The translations under genes and the position numbers were made by a program. A stretch of 64,000 bases of DNA from Piezodorus guildinii (taxonomy: Eukaryota; Arthropoda; Insecta; Hemiptera; Pentatomidae). The stretch covers positions 134,058,951 to 134,122,950 of the forward strand of contig CM041292.1 in NCBI GenBank assembly GCA_023052935.1, read 5' to 3'. Within the stretch, counting starts at the first letter, position 1; each line of letters begins with the position of its first letter. A model generated the notes under the pieces. The model worked only from the letters and a program-made list of their open reading frames with translations, had not been told where the DNA came from and searched no databases. Positions 45,576 through 56,651 of this stretch are shown here, piece after piece.

Positions 45576-46270
45576 TTTTGAGTAAACAAAATACCATTTG
45601 AATTTAAGAAATCTCGGTTGAATCTGATGCAACTACAAAAATATTTGTTGACGCACTCGGATGTCCTGAAAAAACACTGGTTCAGTATGATCCATTAAAA
45701 AAAAGAAACTGAATTATCTAATTTTTCCTCTTACTCATGAAAAATTAAAAGCTTAGTACTTACACTTTGCAAACCATTCGACGTTTATTTACATGCGTAA
45801 TTGCAATTTTATTTTAGGGCTACCTAATTGGTTTTAAGTTTTATGATAAGGTTTTTAAACATTGAAAATTAGATGATAAACAGTAAAATTTGAGGAAATA
45901 TTTTTATATTTTTAACTTATAAAGTGAAATAAAATTTTATTCTAGGGGTTTTGCTAATTAAATATCACATATCTTCAGTTATAATCATTACATAACAAAA
46001 TTTTTCTAACCGACTTCATTCAACCAACCGACTATCGAACAGTTCATACATTCTTTTTATCTATTCTTCTACCAAATATACGAGTACTACATTTATAGAA
46101 TATATTTGCTGATGGGATACTCCCTATACTCTATTCCTGTCATGGCATCGTTCCTACTGTAATCAAATTTTATGGTCTTAATTTTCTGTGACAATCAATG
46201 CTCTATCGAGAAAATCTTAAATCCATACTCAACTGCAAATAAAAATGTTGCTAAACAAATTTTGAATGTC
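45576..46270. other. AT-rich non-coding DNA
   Basis: Nothing recognised. Confidence 0.4.
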
Positions 46271-46279
46271 AATACTTTA

Positions 46280-46488
46280 TGTAATGTGTATTGACATTAT
46301 TTTACTGTCAATACGCTAAAAAAAAAGAAAAAGTTAACTGAGAAAATCTCTTAGTAACTAGCTCAAAAGTCGTTACATTCCAATAATGTACTGCGTATTA
46401 ACATTAATTTACTGTTACTAAGCTAAAAAAAAAAACTTAAAAAAATTTTAACTGAAAACATCTCATGGTAACCAGCTCAAAAGTCGTC
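46280..46488. repeat. Two-copy tandem duplication of about 105 bp
   Basis: TATTGACATTATTTTACTGT...TAACTAGCTCAAAAGTCGT (46280-46371) repeats as TATTAACATTAATTTACTGT...TAACCAGCTCAAAAGTCGT (46384-46488). Confidence 0.85.
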
Positions 46489-48298
46489 GATGTAAGATAG
46501 ATCCTATATTTCTTAGATTTTTTTTTTAAAGGATTCAAGTTCTAAGTTAGTATGTGGTGAAAATGTTTAAATCATTACGAAAGGCAATATATGGTTACTG
46601 ACAACAGTGATAACTGATATAAATTGTGAGCTACTTAGTTCTACGATATGTGAAATGTGAATTGTCTGTAATAAAATGGTGCAACCTTAAACAATATGGT
46701 TATAAAAATAAAATTCTGCTAATAATACTTAATATGTTTTGTTGTACTGAACATAATACTGAGTGGTTATCTATGGCGTTATATTTTACAAATTGGCCTA
46801 AAACACAAATATGGTTTAACAAACATTTTTAGTACCCCATATAGAATGATGCTGCATTCTGCAAAGAAAAACGAAATCTGATTGTAGGCTAAATAGGCCT
46901 TGAATGGTGTTTACCCCATTCCTTAAGTGGCTGCGATCTTAAATCGATCACCATAAATATAATTATCCATCCTTCTATGAATGCCCATACCGTTATAAGC
47001 ACATATTGGGATTACCTCCTTACCCAGGCATCGAAGGTATTAGCGCCTCAGGATGGCCCATAATGATGATGGAATGCGCTTAGGTAGAAATGTCATTACC
47101 CTGCGAACGCACTCGGGTAATAATTATATCTGTTCCTGCGGATTTAGAAATGTAAATCGAACCGGGGAATTGATTTGATATCGAATGTTTGCTTTTTTAT
47201 ACTCGATTGCAAGATCGAATTTTCTCTGTCTGATCGCATAAACTGATGGACGATGATTCGACATCTGCACATCCTGGAAATATAAATGCAGAACAATTTT
47301 TTAAAGAGCCAATTAAAACGGTAAATTTTGAAAATAGAGGGGCCATTTCCCCCACCAATGACTTTAGATCCGGATCCTGGGATAGTTTTTTTTTTTTTTT
47401 TGTTTTGTCTTGTATTTTAGAGTAGGACACTTTTAGGGATTATGGGACAATAGAGAAAGTTTTATCGAACTAGATTTAGTTTGGCAAACAGGATTGTTAT
47501 GTTAAAATAGCACACAAGTATTTATACTCATAAATGCATAGTTTGTATTTATCCAATGATTTATTCTCTGTGATCAAGTGGTAGATCCCTTCCTCGCTTA
47601 TGTTGATCATTTGGATTTGAGATTAAAGGTCAACTTGAAATTAAAAAAAGGTTACCGAACATATATAAAAACTAAAACCAATGACATGTTAATGCATTAA
47701 AAATCATGATAGTTATATATCTTGGTTGTTTACCATATACATCTTTTTGTGATTTTCTTAAAATTTCATTAATCTCTTTATTTTAAATATAAGATGTAAA
47801 ATTATATGGACTTTAATTTCATGTTGTTAATTTTCTTAGATATAGTCTGAGAAGGCTTTAAGAACAAATCTTTAAAATGTCTTCCTCTAAATTATTTTTA
47901 ATTTTGTTCATTATAAAGAAATAACCACATATGGTTCTTATGATTGATAAAAAATAGATGAACATAAAATATAAAAGAATTTGATTAACACCTGATGGAG
48001 AAACAAGCAGATATATTTATCTGAGTAAGTTTTTTTTTCTTCACCAATAATAATAGTAATATATCGTTGGAAAGCTAAACAATTATTTTAAGCGACTAAA
48101 TGATTCGAAAGGGATTTCTTCATTTATACTTTGTGACAATAAACAACGATGATGTTTAAAAGGTAAAACACATTGTGTAATTATTGGCATGTTTTCTTTT
48201 TCTGGTGTTCCACTGTAAATTAAGGAGAATAAAATTAAGCACTAAATAATAACTTTATTCGTTGTTCATTGTTGAGTAACTGAATTACCGAAAGAGAA
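46489..48298. other. Non-coding DNA with a GC-richer island at 46.9-47.2 kb
   Basis: The island (46900-47200) is balanced, unique and frame-poor. The rest is AT-rich with nothing recognised. Confidence 0.35.
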
Positions 48299-48440
48299 GA
48301 TATATATATATATATATAATTATATGGAGTTTATGCTTGGACATGGCTCAGTAATGCTCTGATGATGGATCACAAGCTTGAGCCGGAACGTCAGCAAAAT
48401 AAAAATATTTAGAAAAAGACTGACTCCTGATTATTCCACC
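48299..48440 (+). mobile_element. Penelope-like retroelement end, copy 2
   Basis: A short TA tract, then GGCTCAGTAATGCTCTGATG ... GCAAAATAAAAATATTTAG ... GACTGACTCCTGATTATTCC, collinear with 2128-2240. Only the terminal segment is present. Confidence 0.5.
48355..48396 (+). ncRNA. Hammerhead-ribozyme-like motif, copy 2
   Basis: TGCT/AGCA give a perfect 4-bp stem I. CTGATGA is at 48359-48365. Stem II is GGATC/GAGCC (four of five pairs). The GAAAC box reads GGAAC (48385-48389), so one core A is replaced by G and cleavage is likely impaired. GTC follows. Confidence 0.45.
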
Positions 48441-49302
48441 TATAAAAAAATTATTAGCTGAGTTTTTCAAGTTCCAATGGAAATGCATAATTTAGAATGC
48501 ATTTAAACTAATTTTTAATCAAATGTAAGTTACAGTAAAACTGATAGTTGATGGACTAATATTAAAGTTTTGAAGATAATTGTTTCGGTTTATAAACCTA
48601 ACAAGATTAATAGATTCGATAATCATTTTCTTTGTTACAACATAATTCATTATTTTTCTTATTCATCATTATTCAGCGAAAAAAGCCTTCAGGTTCTTTT
48701 ATTGAGAAAAAGGTCATAACTTAAGACAACTCTTTGTTCCAAGGAATTGTGTAGCGAATAATATTCCTAAATTATACAGACAATTTATTAATATTGAGTT
48801 TTGATGAACATCACTAATCGTTGAGCTTGGAACGGTATAAACGAATGATTCTGCTGAAAAGCAATAAAAAACCCAAGCACTTATATAGATGGGATCAATT
48901 AGCAAATATATTAATTGGAATCCAATAGCAGATTAAAAAATGCTTTTGATTGCATCCGTCTTTAACATTCTTTTTATGCATTATGGGAAGAATTTTAATA
49001 TGAGAGGCATTTTAGCGTTTGCACTTCCAGACGTTTAGTATAAAAAAGATCACTCGTTACAAAAGCAAAAAGAAACAAAAGTTTATTACGGCGGATTTCA
49101 CTGACACAGGCTATTTTCAAGTCCCACCGGTTAAATCCTCAACCCGTAAAAAACATTTTATAAGACTGACTGCTGATAATTTCTACGTATTTTCATCTCA
49201 ACCGTCGACACGTTCAATATAGTTCCATTACATATTATTCAATTTAAATTAATTTAAAATATACGTGATGCATTGAAAAATTTAAGAATGAATATTACTG
49301 AA
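48441..49302. other. AT-rich non-coding DNA
   Basis: Nothing recognised. Confidence 0.4.
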
Positions 49303-49512
49303 CTTTTTTTTTCTTCTCTTTTTTTCTCCCCTAATTCGCCTTTATGGCTATACGGATTTTTCGGGCCAGGGGGTGAGGGCGGGGACAAATGCTAAATAAA
49401 AGCCCCCACAGCACCGAGTTTCGAACTAGTAATGTTTAGTTTTCAAATTATTTGGTCCTCTTAGGCAACGCGCGTTTAAAGCAACGCGGGCTAACCCGCT
49501 CAGCTACCCGCC
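49303..49512 (-). mobile_element. tRNA-derived SINE, family 3
   Basis: The minus strand starts GGGCGGGTAGCTGAGCGGGT (A-box TAGCTGAGCGG) with B-box CTAGTTCGAAACTC about 85 nt on, a GGGGGCTTTTATTTAGC body and an A/G-rich tail at 49303-49325. The A-to-B distance is longer than in a tRNA, so this is a SINE and not a tRNA gene. Confidence 0.65.
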
Positions 49513-49523
49513 CAAATAACAAG

Positions 49524-49788
49524 GGGTTACCTTTAGCATGGTGGTTAGTATAAAGCCTACTATACCAAAACTCCCAGGTTCAAACCCGCAACTGGTCCTT
49601 ATTAGTTATGCCGTCCTTCGGAGGGGACGTTAAAAGGTTGTCCCGAGCCTGTGCGATTTCAGGTACCCCGTTAAAGATCCCTATCCTAATTAAACCTGGA
49701 TAGGAAAATTTAGAACTCCCACTGTAGCATCGTCTGATTAGCCAAAGCAGCAAAAAGAAACGTTAAATAAATAAACTAACAAACAAAT
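49524..49788 (+). mobile_element. tRNA-derived SINE, family 1, with perfect target duplication
   Basis: Near full length, with an internal deletion after the B box (CAGGTTCAAACCCG). It is flanked by CAAATAACAAG at 49513-49523 and 49789-49799 (11 bp, exact). It inserted exactly at the 5' edge of the family 3 SINE. Confidence 0.9.
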
Positions 49789-49799
49789 CAAATAACAAG

Positions 49800-51089
49800 A
49801 TGAAGTACGTTTGAAAGATAGTTTACGTCCATAAAATCAGATTCGGTCTTCCAAGCAGATTAGTAACTGCATTCTACATTATTGGTAGAAATGTAAATAC
49901 AAAATTCAAATCAATTAAAAAAAAAAATTAAAAAATTGACTACTCCATTCTGCGTAAAATATTAAAATTACACCATACGGTGAAAGTTTTAGCTTCAAAT
50001 CATTCAGAGATCCATCTTTAGCAAATTAACGTTTTATAAAATCCACAAATTAACTTTTGATAATGAGCTATAAAATAACTTAAACTTTTATTCAACCTAA
50101 ATAGACTTCAAACGAAATATATTTTTTTTTTTTTTTTTTTTTAATTTGATATATACATGTGTAAAAAAACACAAGGGTTAGGAATGAGCTATCCAATAGT
50201 AACACTTGAAGAAAAGAAAAAAAAATATTTCGAATCGCACAAAACCGGTATATATATTGTTAGTATTGGACAAACTCGACCACAATAGGAAATCAGCAGG
50301 TTTAGCAGAAAATATTCACACAAACAATAAGAAAATCTAGTATGATGCTGGGGCAATTTTTTTCAGTTTTCTTGATCTCCTGTAAATGTAAATATTTAAA
50401 CTTACCTCTGTTAATGTTAACTATATTATCCTTTAATGTATTGTTGTTGTTTTTTTATGTTGCCAAAGTGGGATGTACTCTCTCTGTTCTGTTTTTAAAT
50501 GATCTATCTTGCATCATTCTGTTTTGCACCTATCTATAGTATTATAATATTAAGTTTTTGCCTTTTTTCATTAAGTTAACTTGTAAGTTAAATTTAAAAT
50601 TAAATTAACGCCAAGTGTCAGAGAGTTATGAAATAAATTAATATTGAAAAACAATTAATATTAAAAAACTTAGTGAAGCTTATTTAATTTAGAAGCTTTT
50701 TTATTTTCACTTAAATCTACATGGAATATGCACTAAGGGAAAGGAAGTATTCTGAATTCGATTTAGCAATAAAAATATACATTTCAGGGTCCCTGAGTTC
50801 CTAACACCTAGAGTCTCTAAAAGTTCTGTGTATGTGCAGTCAGTCAAGCTTTAAGAGCTTGATTATTATATAAAACATTCATATTTTAAAACGTATATTC
50901 ATTCAACAGCTTTAAAAATTGTGATTAAACTCGATAAATCGATGAGAAACTTAATGTGCTTTAATATGGTTTCCAGAAATTTAAGGAATAGCTTTTGTTC
51001 CAATTGCTAAATCTGACGGGGCTTTAATGTTAATATTTTTAATTTTTCTGTCCTTTAAATATTTAAAGGGTAAACAACTAAAGGAAAAA
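49800..51089. other. AT-rich non-coding DNA
   Basis: Nothing recognised. A run of about 20 T lies near 50123-50142. Confidence 0.4.
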
Positions 51090-51610
51090 AGAGCAAAAAC
51101 AAATTTTTTTATGCAGTTATTGTTTTTGAACATAAGAGCAGTAATGTATAATATACCTTTGGAAAGCTTACGATTTTAGAAAATATATTATCTTGTTTAC
51201 AAAATTGTAAAAAATAGATAATGAAGAAAAGCCGATAAACTATCTAATTGTTGTAGATAAAACACATGCTTGTATCGAAACTCGATGTAATTAGTTCTTT
51301 AATCATTTTAAATATCCGAAAATACTGAAATTGATTTTAACAACGGAGGTAAAAACGGTCGTTTGTCGCACACCCGAGATTTTTTTTAACATAACATAGA
51401 ACAGTAATTTAGATGTATAATATACAATTCAAAAGCCAATGGTTTTAAAAAAAAAAGTATAATCTTAAGTAGTAATATGTGAAGGAGAGTGATGAAAATC
51501 GGATAAAATTAGGTGATTTTTTTACATAATTACATAATAGATTATATAATGAAACACATGTTGCTATTGACATTCAATGTAATTTTGTCACTTATTTTAA
51601 ATGCTAACTA
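51090..51610 (+). repeat. Unnamed clustered repeat, two tandem units
   Basis: Units at about 51124-51305 and 51398-51600 share GTATAATATAC, a GA(A/T)GAAAA(G/T)C(C/G)GATAAA core, AAAACACATG and a CGAAACTCGATGTAATT-like end. They are joined by an AATTGATTTTAACAACGGAG link. Further copies are at 52683-53900 (minus strand) and 59060-59330. Confidence 0.75.
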
Positions 51611-51859
51611 TATTTAAGTCCTCACAAACCCACTTGTCCGCAATCTGTTTTTCCTTAAATATTCCTGATAACCCTCCGAGATGATTGAAAAGAAGGTGGC
51701 CTCGAGACCTACTGCCTTGACATAGTTAGTGAAGAGCTACCACTTTACCACTCTCAAGAAATTTTCCACCAGACTATTTCCATATGAAGTGTAATGGATA
51801 ACTTCAAATGAAAAAAAATTATCAGTAAGTAAATACTCAGATCCCACTTTGTCTAAGTA
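51611..51859. other. Non-coding DNA
   Basis: Nothing recognised. Confidence 0.4.
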
Positions 51860-52430
51860 GGTATCTGATTTTTACTCTAACCTATGTTTTCTCGTCCTCG
51901 AACAGCGTCTATAGTATACGAAATTCAAGAATACATGAATGGAAAACAGAGTGAGGACAAACGGCCATAAATACCGAAAACCGAAGGCAGAGGAGACAGG
52001 CGGCCGATATCGACTGTTAAGGAGGGCGTCCCGTTCGCGGAATCTTATCTGAGGGAGGTATAGCCATTGCGGGCCGCTCCAAATGGTATTTAGCGGCTCT
52101 GGGAGATTAATAGTGTTTGGAGCAAGTACAAGGAGGTCCACTCTGGATTTGTCACGCCGGCAGCTGATAGGAGGGCGGACAAAGAGATGGGAACAGTTCT
52201 GGACCAGATAGCATTAGCATACTCCCCGTTCGGGGCTGACTCAGCGCGTCCGCGACCTGTCGACAATCTTTCTATCATAGTCGATTCCATTAGGTGTCAA
52301 GGCCTTTGTCGCAACCACGACGCTTCAATCTCGTCGGCGACCAGCTATTAATCAAATTTTCCATCGGGCTGAGTACGTTCCATTCCACGTATAAACAGGA
52401 ATGCGCTCTAAGAGGGGCGCCAACATTCAA
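51860..52430. other. GC-richer unique island, candidate regulatory DNA
   Basis: About 570 bp including GC-rich words such as GGCGGCCGATATCG. Two minus-strand frames (89 and 66 codons) lack domains. Regulatory DNA or an unrecognised exon are both possible. Confidence 0.35.
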
Positions 52431-52504
52431 AAACGAAAATAATCATCGCACTGTAAAAAAAAACTGTTGCTGAGAGAATATGACATTCACTTACCTCTGT
52501 TGTT

Positions 52505-52675
52505 TTGTTGTTTTTTATTTATTTATATTTTATTGAATTTCACAACTGTATATTAACATAAATACAATAAGTAAAATTGTTGAATTATAATAAACGGCGT
52601 AAAAGGCTTGTGAAGAAGCTACCCAGCGGTAGTACTTCGGTGTTTATTTAAGTAAGTAGATCCCGGGGCCATCTT
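52505..52675 (-). mobile_element. Jockey-type LINE, subfamily B, 171-bp insertion
   Basis: 3' UTR plus the last few codons only, with the A-rich tail toward the low-coordinate side. It is flanked by CTTACCTCTGTTGTT at 52490-52504 and 52676-52690 (15 bp, exact). It inserted into the clustered repeat's link sequence. Confidence 0.95.
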
Positions 52676-52682
52676 CTTACCT

Positions 52683-53900
52683 CTGTTGTTCAAATCAATT
52701 AAGGAACTTTAAAATTACGAAGTCAGAGTTGAAAAAGGTTAAAAAAGAAATACATTGAGTTTCGATAAATACATGTGGTTTTAGATAGTGCCAATTTTTG
52801 ACAGTTTTTTTTTCAAGATGGTGGACGAAGCTAAAGCGTGGGGATGACGAAAACTTGGATTAAGCACTACCTAATGATCCTAAACAATATCAAAAGTTAA
52901 ATAAAATTACGCGTCTATTATATGGTCAATCCTCCATTTGACTGGTGCTGAAGGCTGGTGCTGGAACTTTTAAAAATAAAGTTAATACTCAAAAAAGGTA
53001 ACAACGGTACATTGAATTTCGATAGAAGCATGTGCTTTAGATTAAATAATGTATTATATTACTATTTACCTTAACCACTTAGTTTTATCCGCTTTTCATC
53101 ACTACCCTTCACAATATACAACTTTAGAAATTATTTTCTAAAATCTTTAGAGGTTTCAAACGGTAAATTATACATCTAAGTTACTGCTTACCTCCGTTGT
53201 TAAAATCAATTTAAGAATTTGTAGAGAGAAAAAATCCGGGGAGCCCGTGGCTGAGTGGCTGGCTAGCGCGCTTGTCTCTCATGCTACAGGTTCTGAGTTC
53301 GAATCCCAGTCCCGGCGGGGCTTTTATAAGGACGTAAAAAATGGGGATTCACTCACAACCTCTCCCCCGGGTATGTGAGACCCGTCAGCCAAAGGGTGGC
53401 CACTCACAAAATTAGTCGTAGGGAGTGATGATCCTACACTCAAAATAGCATCGTGAAACGTGAGTGTAAACTCGCAGGAGTTTACACAGCGAGGCCTAGA
53501 GCCTGCATGGCCTGTCGCGCCACTGAAAGAAGAAGAAGACAGAAGTGACAAAAAATCTATAAAGAACTAATTAGATTGAGTTTCGATAGAAACGTGTGTT
53601 TTATTGAATAATCCATCATATTATTATTTACAACAATTAGTTAGGTGATCGGCTTTTCATCACTCTACATTCTTTTACAATTTTGTACACAAGATAATAT
53701 ATTTTCTAAAATCCTAAGCTTTCCTAGTGTATATTATACATCTATATCACTGCTCTAATGTTCAAAAACAAAAAACAGTGTACCATAACATATTTTCTAA
53801 AATCTTTAGCTTCCCAATGGTATATTATACATCTATAAAACTATTCTTATATTTAAACAAATATCTTTGTTCTTTTCTCCTTTAGTTGGTTACCGATTTC
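52683..53900 (-). repeat. Unnamed clustered repeat, minus-strand array
   Basis: Ends of the type CATTGAGTTTCGATA recur near 52755, 53014 and 53574. Cores of the type CCG(C/A)TTTTCATCACT are near 53090 and 53652, TATTATACATCTATA near 53733 and 53823, and links ACCTC(C/T)GTTGTT(A/C)AAATCAAT near 52681 and 53192. A family 2 SINE (53237-53549) and the LINE at 52505-52675 interrupt it. Confidence 0.75.
53237..53549 (+). mobile_element. tRNA-derived SINE, family 2
   Basis: tRNA-like head GCCCGTGGCTGAGTGGCTGG (A box) with B box GAGTTCGAATCCC, a GGCGGGGCTTTTATAAGGAC body, and a 3' end GCGCCACTGAAAGAAGAAGA with an AAG repeat tail. The flanking AAAAAATC (53229-53236, 53550-53557) is a probable target duplication. 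It differs in body from family 1. It is well preserved, so probably young. Confidence 0.85.
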
Positions 53901-54227
53901 TTTCAACTAATATAATTATCTATTTTTAATCAATGGTAACGATCAGATTAGACGATAATTTTTTTTTTTATCACAAAATTAAGGAACATTTTACACCATT
54001 GCAGTGAGTTTAGTCGAAAATCCATTGAACCGTATTCGAGCAAAGTACTATATAAATATACTATATAAATTGGCTCTTTTCGTTGAAAATGTTGCTGTAA
54101 CATCACTGGCATAAACACATAACATACAAAGCTCAGAATAGATGTAATTCCAGTATCATACAACTTATCCTTTTCGAGTTAGACTTACCAGATACACGAA
54201 CCATTTTTCGGAACTAAACGAATATAA
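53901..54227. other. AT-rich non-coding DNA
   Basis: Nothing recognised. Confidence 0.4.
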
Positions 54228-54241
54228 AACTAATATGATAT

Positions 54242-54532
54242 GGGATCACTTGTAGCTGGGTGGCTAGCGTAACAGCCTCCCATGCTAAAGGTCACGGGTT
54301 CAAACCCGGAGGTGGTCCTAGGATTTTTTAATGGGAGTAAAAAATCCTCAGTTACGCCGTCCTTCGGAGGCGACGTTAAAAGGTGGTCCCGAGCCTATGC
54401 AATGTCAGGTACTCGTTAAAGATCCCTATCCTAATAAAACCTGGATAGGCAAAAATTAGGACTCCCACTGTAGCATCGTCCGATTAGCCATAGTAGCATA
54501 AAGTGACGTTAAATAAATAAACAAACAACAAC
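54242..54532 (+). mobile_element. tRNA-derived SINE, family 1, best full-length copy
   Basis: 291 bp. Head GGGATCACTTGTAGCTGGGT with A-box TAGCTGGGTGGC and B-box GGGTTCAAACCC supports RNA polymerase III transcription. The body has the CGTCCTTCGGAGGCGACG hairpin, CTATCCTAATAAAACCTGG and TAGCATCGTCCGATTAGCC, with an AAATAAATAAACAAACAA tail. A perfect 14-bp target duplication AACTAATATGATAT lies at 54228-54241 and 54533-54546. It serves as the reference for the family in this window. Confidence 0.95.
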
Positions 54533-54785
54533 AACTAATATGATATAAGACTAAACAAATAACTAATAACAAATAGCTACTTATATACTGTGAAACAATT
54601 AGTTTAATAATTGGAATCTCCCTATGAAAAAAAATTAAATATTCAATACCATTTACCTCACACCATCAAAGAACACACACTAACCTGAAACAGAAAAAAT
54701 AAAATAATATAGCAGATGTTAAAAAAAAAAAATATTAAAAAAAATATATATATTAGATAGATATATATATACATATGAAATATTT

Positions 54786-54910
54786 TTGATACTATGTAAA
54801 CATATTTATCACATTCAATACAACTTGAGATTTAAAAAAAAATGTAAATTTAGGAAACATGTTTGATATTATGAAAACATATTTATCACATTAAATACAA
54901 CTTGAGATTT
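54786..54910. repeat. Two-copy direct repeat of about 48 bp
   Basis: ACATATTTATCACATTCAAT and ACAACTTGAGATTT at 54786-54834 recur with few changes at 54862-54910. Confidence 0.85.
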
Positions 54911-55535
54911 TTCATACACTACAATCCTCACATAATCGAAAAAAAATCTATTTGGCTGGTTATTGTTATGCCGTTAAAATGAATAAACAGTAAAACTTAG
55001 ACAACGAAAGATACAATAACCTCGTTCATAGAATTATAGACATTTTGTTTTGCAACACAAATATGTACACAATTTTTTATAGTTTACTTTTGCAATTACA
55101 ACAAAATAATATATTAAAATATTCTTTAGATAAATTAAAAGTAATAAATATTTACATCACATTAAAATGGAAACGTTTCTTTGAAACCGATCTTCCATTT
55201 CAGACCAATTACGTCTTCACCAATTTCCCAGAAACATTCTTTGATTTAACATTTTTCTGAATTGGAATTTTCAACATAGTCAGCACAACGTGAAACATTT
55301 GTGTACAATAAGCCATGGCTTGCAACTTAAAATCTCCTATTACACATCACAAATGTTGCTTGAATATGGGAAAGCGGTCGATATTAAAGTATTGGAATTA
55401 GAATTATTTACTTACGAAATTAAGCTATAGGTTCCACTAAAACATTGAAATCCACTAAAACATTTTTCCAGATTGTAATTCTAAATATATACAATTCTAG
55501 ATGCTGCTTAAATTGGAAGATATAAAAATTCATTT
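54911..55535. other. AT-rich non-coding DNA
   Basis: Nothing recognised. Confidence 0.4.
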
Positions 55536-55539
55536 TCAT

Positions 55540-55745
55540 AATTTAATGAATTTTATTTCCGAAAAGGAAAATCCCCTGCAGATACATTTAAAATAATTTG
55601 CAGTATGCATGGCGCTGATGCCTTAGGAGAAAACACCGTAAGTAGTTTTCTCGGTTGAGAACCGGAAATTTTGACTTGAAGGACGCATAACATTCGGGTC
55701 GTCCTTCTAATGTTCATAATGACCAAATCCAAAAATTATCTGAAA
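55540..55745 (+). pseudogene. mariner transposase N-terminal remnant, copy 2
   Basis: The plus strand reads NEFYFRKGKSPADTFKIICS and MHGADALGENTVS, then frameshifted text matching GNFDLKDA and SGRPSNVHNDQIQKL. It is homologous to the 45.4-kb remnant but extends past the SGRP linker. It has stops and at least one frameshift. The DD34D catalytic domain is absent. Confidence 0.8.
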
Positions 55746-55754
55746 GATAGCTTT

Positions 55755-55863
55755 TTAGCTACATGTTTTTTTTTGTTGTTTTTTTTTCGTATATATTACA
55801 ATTTAGCTACATGTTTTTGTTTTTTTTATTTTTTATTCGTATATATTACAATTTAACTACATG
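55755..55863 (-). mobile_element. Two tandem, extremely truncated LINE tails
   Basis: TTAGCTACATG (55755-55765), a T-run plus CGTATATATTACAATT, TTAGCTACATG (55803-55813), a second T-run plus CGTATATATTACAATT, TTAACTACATG (55853-55863). The TTCGTATATATTACAATTT word directly after a T-run is also the 3' end of the full-length LINE (about 34165-34183). These are about 20-nt LINE ends bounded by repeated target sequence. Confidence 0.75.
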
Positions 55864-56651
55864 TAATAGGTCGAAATGGGACATATATAATTGATTAAAA
55901 ATATTTACAGGAATCTGAAGTTTTTATAAAATAGTAAATAACGTTACGAACTTATTTTACAACCAATTATTTTTTATTACTATTTACATTTACTTTATTT
56001 TATATTTGTATGTGACTGTTGGGAAGAGGGGCGACTAACGCGTTAGTTCGCAGCTTCGACCCGGTCGTTATTATGAGTCGCCGAATTTTCTGTCAATCCG
56101 AGTAATTTTGTTGAGGGTAAATAAATGATATAATAAAAGAGAGAACATGGACAATCTTATATTAATTAAAATAAAACAAATACTGCTTATAGTGTGCAAG
56201 CGGTGATTCTTTCAATCCTTGATCACTTCCTTCCCCCTCCCGTCTGCGATGTTCCTTCTTTCCTTTAGCGACTCCTACTCCATGCGACAATTCTCTACTA
56301 TTTTCTATGACATTTGATTTTCCTCGATGAGGTGCGATTTGAGAACAATAAGACACATCTGCGACCACCGCCTTAATTAAACATCGTCTACACTCGCGAA
56401 TGACTCTATTAACTCCCCTCTCACAATACCAGAATGTCCTCTGCCCAGCGGTCACTTAACAGCTGATTCAAATAGAATAAAACAAATGACTGTCACGCTT
56501 GCACATAATAAATCACAAAATACAATTACAAATGGAGAGATATAAACATAAGACAATTTCAATTCTTAACAGTGACTTTACTTTTCTTTTTCTGTCAATT
56601 TTGTATAAACGTGGTCTCATAGCATAACTACTATGAGCGGTAAGTGAATGA
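55864..56651. other. Non-coding DNA with a GC-richer patch at 56.0-56.45 kb
   Basis: The 97-codon minus frame 56162-56455 lies in the patch and shows no domain. Confidence 0.35.

Noticed and set aside
49420..49512. A minus-strand tRNA gene
   Set aside because: The A and B boxes are about 85 nt apart and the sequence continues into a SINE body with an A-rich tail.
53241..53320. A tRNA gene (Ser-like head with good A and B boxes)
   Set aside because: Extra bases disturb the arms, the acceptor ends pair only partly, and it is fused to a 230-bp body with an AAG tail and probable target duplication. It is a SINE head.
56162..56455. 97-codon minus-strand frame
   Set aside because: Lies in a GC-richer patch with fewer stops. 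No domain or gene context.
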